Below, one piece after another: positions 6,404-9,354 of a stretch of DNA of 9,354 nucleotides. Position numbers and translations under genes: made by a program. This DNA comes from RGIG3009 sp964433065 (lineage in GTDB: Bacteria > Bacillota > Clostridia > Oscillospirales > Acutalibacteraceae), in assembly GCA_964433065.1 (NCBI GenBank), contig CAYSPZ010000063.1:1-9354 (forward strand). Direction: 5' to 3'. Under the pieces are notes generated by a model. It ran no database searches, was not told where the DNA came from, and was given only the letters and a program-made list of their open reading frames with translations. Position 1 is the stretch's first letter, and every line of letters begins with the position of its first letter.

Positions 6404-7697
6404 ACGGTTCGCCTCCTTTTTTGAGAATACGGAATACGGGGATCAGGGTGAGCAGTAACACCGCCGATACCGCGAGTGCGGCGGCGAAGATATTGGTATT
6501 GGGAATAAACGAGGTGGTGCCGTCATTATTCACGATCGTTTCGGCATTTTGCAACACGGCGGCGCCGATCATCGGGCCGATCACACCGGGGATGAGTACC
6601 TGACCGATGATGCGCACACCTTGAAACATACCGGCTTTACCGTCGGGGGTGTATTCGCGGATGAGGGCGCCGAACACCGCCATACCGGACAGGTAGCCGC
6701 ACATCATCAAAAGCGAACCGACGAATACGAGGGCGGTGTGACGGACCACCAGCAGTACCGCGCAACCGACGATGAGCAACAGAAGGGACGGGACGACCGC
6801 TTTTTGGAAGCCGACGCGGTCGTATCGTTTGCCGTAGATAGCGGTGAACACCGATGCCAACACGACGGCGGGTGCCATAATAAGGACGTAGTTGTCCATT
6901 TTCAGCGCTTCGGTGTAGTATAAAATGAGGTACGGCATAAAGATCTGAATGACGATGCCGAATACCGCGAACGCGGCAAGGCCTAAGTACAACGCAGGGT
7001 TGCGCCGCACCACCGACGGGCGGAAACTATACGACAGGTTATAGAAGTAGCGGCGGTTGTCGTCGGCGGGGTGGGCGGATTCGTCCACCAAAAACAGACC
7101 GAGCAGACCGATGACCAGCACGGTGATACCGATGATGAGGAAGATGACCGTCCAACTTTGCGGGTTGTCGAGGTCAAATGCCATAAAGCCGCCGAACACC
7201 GCGAGCATTGCAATGAGCGGCATCATCGCGTTGACACCTTCAGCGGCGCCGCGGTTTCGGCGATCGGTCGAGTCGGTGAGCCACGCGTTGAATGCGGCAT
7301 CGTTGGCGGAAGAACCGAAGAAGGTCATCACGCAATCCATTACGATGGTGAGGGTGATGCCGATCGCCGCCGCGGAGAGGGTGGCGGCGGGGAACAGTGA
7401 GGTGATGATATCGGGGCGGATGAACGCGAACGACAAAATGGACAGACCCCACAGGATGTAGCCGCCGCAGATAAAGGGTTTGCGTTTGCCGATCTTATCC
7501 GAAAACGCGCCCACCAACAGGGTGGTGAGGGTGGCGGATACGGCACTTAAGGAGACCATCAATGAGATGTCTGACGGACCTGCATGGAATAGTTTATACA
7601 AAAACACGTTGAAATACATATTTTCGATGACCCACGCGATCTGTCCGGTCAGACCGAATACGATAAGCGAAAGCCAAAAACGGGATTGTTTTTTCAT
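6387..7697 (-). CDS. MFS transporter, 12 TM, probable sugar/glycoside permease
   Basis: This is a 436-residue inner-membrane protein of the major facilitator superfamily. About 12 hydrophobic segments can be seen, near 8-30, 45-65, 76-93, 104-126, 157-175, 183-204, 237-260, 270-290, 299-318, 322-342, 359-380 and 403-422. A longer hydrophilic central loop runs at about 205-236. The motif A-like loop GAFSDKIGKRKPF lies at 63-75 between TM2 and TM3. The style recalls the GPH/SLC45-like sugar symporters of Firmicutes, but the exact subfamily is not certain. ATG 7697 is chosen because GAGGTG (7705-7710) lies 7 nt upstream; a GTG at 7733 is in frame but falls inside the promoter region and adds a charged leader without a ribosome site. 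It is the first gene of a two-gene unit with the GH2 enzyme, so a glycoside taken up here is probably hydrolysed by that partner. No regulator gene is adjacent. Confidence 0.9.
   Translation of the reverse strand: MKKQSRFWLSLIVFGLTGQIAWVIENMYFNVFLYKLFHAGPSDISLMVSLSAVSATLTTLLVGAFSDKIGKRKPFICGGYILWGLSILSFAFIRPDIITSLFPAATLSAAAIGITLTIVMDCVMTFFGSSANDAAFNAWLTDSTDRRNRGAAEGVNAMMPLIAMLAVFGGFMAFDLDNPQSWTVIFLIIGITVLVIGLLGLFLVDESAHPADDNRRYFYNLSYSFRPSVVRRNPALYLGLAAFAVFGIVIQIFMPYLILYYTEALKMDNYVLIMAPAVVLASVFTAIYGKRYDRVGFQKAVVPSLLLLIVGCAVLLVVRHTALVFVGSLLMMCGYLSGMAVFGALIREYTPDGKAGMFQGVRIIGQVLIPGVIGPMIGAAVLQNAETIVNNDGTTSFIPNTNIFAAALAVSAVLLLTLIPVFRILKKGGEPCEKDG
6412..6418 (-). promoter_or_regulatory. Perfect Shine-Dalgarno for the GH2 GTG start
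   Basis: AAGGAGG on the minus strand lies 8 nt before GTG at 6403-6401 and within the 3' end of the transporter gene. It supports the non-ATG start and coupled translation. Confidence 0.8.
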
Positions 7698-7723
7698 AAA
7701 AAAGCACCTCACATATCGGTTAC

Positions 7724-7753
7724 AGTATAACACAGGGTGTTAAAAGCCGTCAA
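7724..7753 (-). promoter_or_regulatory. Promoter for the MFS-GH2 unit
   Basis: On the minus strand TTGACG (7753-7748), an 18-nt spacer and TATACT (7729-7724) are followed by a predicted start near 7717, about 20 nt before the ATG at 7697. TGT directly before the -10 makes it an extended -10. The short leader leaves no room for a riboswitch. I saw no clear catabolite-repression-type palindrome around it. Confidence 0.8.
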
Positions 7754-7799
7754 CGTAAAAAGAACCGACAGACGGGTTGTGCTCTAAAAGACAGTAATT

Positions 7800-7829
7800 A
7801 AAAAAGCAGAAACGAAGAATCGTTTCTGC
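7800..7829 (-). terminator. Intrinsic terminator after the WG-repeat gene
   Basis: A perfect 10-bp stem (7806-7815 with 7820-7829) closes on a 4-nt loop. On the minus strand six T residues (7805-7800) follow it. It lies about 43 nt after the stop codon at 7873 and separates this gene from the MFS-GH2 promoter. The plus strand also has a T-rich tail, but no plus-strand gene ends here. Confidence 0.92.
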
Positions 7830-7872
7830 CTTTTATTCTAAAGTTTTAGGAATACCTATCAAAATCTGATCG

Positions 7873-9354
7873 TTATGGATTGAACTTTACAAGGGTTTTC
7901 CCGGTTTTATGGGCAACGCTGAAAAAGTTGTTAAACAAACTGCTGGCAGATTCTCCTTCGATCCCTTCCGAAACCACCGTGAAGTTTTCGTCGATAACGT
8001 ACAACAATCCCTCTATTTTCACCATGGCATAACCATTGTCGAAGGAGGTGGCATCATCATAGAATTTATATTCTTTTCCGGTTCTGTCGATGTATCCCCA
8101 TTTGCCGCTACTGTTTTGTACCAAGATATACTTCGATTCAGAGATGCCGATCCGTGAATACTCAGCAACAACGCTGTTCTGTTCAATATCGAATAAATAA
8201 AATTTATCGAACATAGACAGTATAGACAAGCCATTCAACGAGAAACAAGGATACCCATTGTCGTTGTAAGAAGGGAAAAATGTGTGCTCTTCTTCCGCTA
8301 AAAAAGAATATAAGTTTTGACCTTTCCACGAACCGTCGAGAACGTCATTTTCTGGGAAATTCTCCTTTTTTATGTTCTCGTAATATGTTCCTCCATAGAG
8401 AACGATGTCATCGATCAATACGAGGGAATCTTTACTAATAATCCAATCGCCACCTCTCAAAACGCTATATCCCCAGCCGCCGTAGCCACCTTTGAAAGAA
8501 CGAATGACCTCACCTTTTAAGTTGATTATTTCAACTATCTCTCCGGGAGTATAGGGTGTTTCATTCCTATCAACCCATGCATACCCTTCTTTATTGAATT
8601 GTCCGCCTTCGCAATTGTTATGCCAACTAAAAAAAGAATATATTTCGGTTCCATCTATTTTTTTGTAAATCTTTTTATATTTCCACGTATAACACTCTTC
8701 CAATTCTTCTTCGCTGGCACCCGCTTCTTTTGCTTCTTCATAACCATCGGCTTTCCAGCTTCCGGATTCAACAAGATGCACAATGCCGTTTCCACAGTGT
8801 TGGATTGTGGAATTTTTATCTTCAAATACAAGAGTTCCGGTTTTGTCATAAACGTACCGATGGCCGAAGACGGCATATCCTCCGTCGCTAATCATACCAC
8901 TGTCATATTGGTAATCAACCAGCAGTTTTCCCGACTCGTTAATCATACCAATTTTGTTTTCCTCATTTTTAACAAGCATTACTCCGTCGATAAGATTACT
9001 GTAACTTTGGAAATTTAACGTTTGCAACTTTTTGGTGTCTTCTGCTTTGGTTGAGGTAGTCTTACTATTTAAAGTGGTCATCGTGTTTGAAGAGGTTGTT
9101 TTGCTTGTGGTTGTTTTGCTTGTAGTGGTTGCCTCGCTTGAAACTGTGGACTGATTTAACACGGTAGTTGTTGAAGAGGTTAATTGTGTTTTTTCTTGTG
9201 TTGGTATCGACGACGTGGTTTCTGCCGTTGTTAGGTTAGAAGTTGGCGTGTGTTCCGGTTGTGGCAAAGTGTTGCCGTTAGTGTTTTCTTTCGTGCCGCA
9301 TTTCAACAAGGAACGTTCAGAGGCATATTTGGATAACGCAAAATCATTACCCGA
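7873..9354 (-). CDS. WG-repeat protein with Ser/Thr-rich linker, 5' end outside window
   Basis: The function is unknown; this looks like an exported, surface-attached protein of the WG-repeat (beta-propeller-like) class. Numbering from the TTG at 9309, residues about 20-90 are almost only T, S, K, N and Q, a typical wall-spanning linker. From about 105 on, short beta-repeats appear: KIGMINESGKLLVDYQYD (119-136) with GYAVFG, EGYAWVDRN (241-249), and KWGYIDRTGKEYKFYDD (403-419) with GYAMV. A Glu-rich stretch at about 189-206 interrupts the repeats. The TTG has no ribosome site, and the frame stays open for 15 more codons to the right edge, so I treat the gene as 5'-partial; a signal peptide or lipobox would lie outside the window. 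The cysteine near the TTG is preceded by lysine and is a poor lipobox. The gene is much more AT-rich than its neighbours, which suggests different ancestry or recent transfer. It ends at its own terminator. Confidence 0.75.
   Translation of the reverse strand, partial: SGNDFALSKYASERSLLKCGTKENTNGNTLPQPEHTPTSNLTTAETTSSIPTQEKTQLTSSTTTVLNQSTVSSEATTTSKTTTSKTTSSNTMTTLNSKTTSTKAEDTKKLQTLNFQSYSNLIDGVMLVKNEENKIGMINESGKLLVDYQYDSGMISDGGYAVFGHRYVYDKTGTLVFEDKNSTIQHCGNGIVHLVESGSWKADGYEEAKEAGASEEELEECYTWKYKKIYKKIDGTEIYSFFSWHNNCEGGQFNKEGYAWVDRNETPYTPGEIVEIINLKGEVIRSFKGGYGGWGYSVLRGGDWIISKDSLVLIDDIVLYGGTYYENIKKENFPENDVLDGSWKGQNLYSFLAEEEHTFFPSYNDNGYPCFSLNGLSILSMFDKFYLFDIEQNSVVAEYSRIGISESKYILVQNSSGKWGYIDRTGKEYKFYDDATSFDNGYAMVKIEGLLYVIDENFTVVSEGIEGESASSLFNNFFSVAHKTGKTLVKFNP

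Noticed and set aside
7698..7733. A GTG at 7733 as the transporter start
   Set aside because: It lies upstream of the predicted transcription start, has no ribosome site, and adds a 12-residue leader not expected in MFS proteins.
9307..9309. TTG at 9309 as the true start and lipobox of the WG-repeat protein
   Set aside because: There is no ribosome site, the nearby cysteine is preceded by lysine, and the frame remains open to the window edge. A 5'-partial gene is the simpler reading.
1..9354. CRISPR arrays, tRNA or rRNA genes, transposases and phage genes
   Set aside because: I looked on both strands and saw no regular direct repeats, RNA-gene signatures or mobile-element proteins. The Ser/Thr low-complexity coding at 9040-9250 is a protein linker, not a DNA repeat array.

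Overview
The window looks like chromosome from a Gram-positive, Firmicutes/Clostridia-type bacterium, plausibly an Oscillospiraceae/Ruminococcaceae-like anaerobe. The evidence is a clostridial-style RpoB N-terminus, sigma-A-type promoters, strong GGAGG-type ribosome binding sites, intrinsic terminators, and two exported proteins with Thr/Ser-rich linkers. Taxonomy is inferred from sequence style only. No rRNA, tRNA, CRISPR array, insertion sequence or phage gene was seen.

Layout. (1) 1-257, minus: the first 85 codons of rpoB, running off the left edge. (2) 258-611: a divergent control region with a near-consensus promoter for rpoB, a leader of about 167 nt with a GCAA-loop hairpin, and dyad symmetries. 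(3) 612-1679, plus: a lipoprotein of the class A beta-lactamase-like serine hydrolase family, ended by a strong terminator. (4) 1807-4650, plus: proB-proA-proC, the complete glutamate-to-proline route, behind its own extended -10 promoter and closed by a hairpin terminator shared with the convergent unit. (5) 7697 down to 4688, minus: a two-gene unit encoding a 12-TM MFS transporter and a cytosolic GH2 glycosidase that overlap by 17 nt and share one promoter. (6) 7873-9354, minus: an AT-richer gene for a WG-repeat protein with a long Ser/Thr linker. Its 5' end lies beyond the right edge, and a terminator follows it.

How the genes work together. ProB, ProA and ProC form one biosynthetic pathway. 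The MFS transporter and GH2 enzyme look like a minimal import-and-hydrolyse module for an unidentified glycoside. The serine hydrolase and the WG-repeat protein are unrelated cell-surface candidates.

I did not find a convincing new multi-gene system. The points most worth checking are the rpoB control region separated from rplJL, the serine hydrolase with no visible omega-loop glutamate, the unassigned MFS-GH2 pair, and the compositionally distinct WG-repeat gene.
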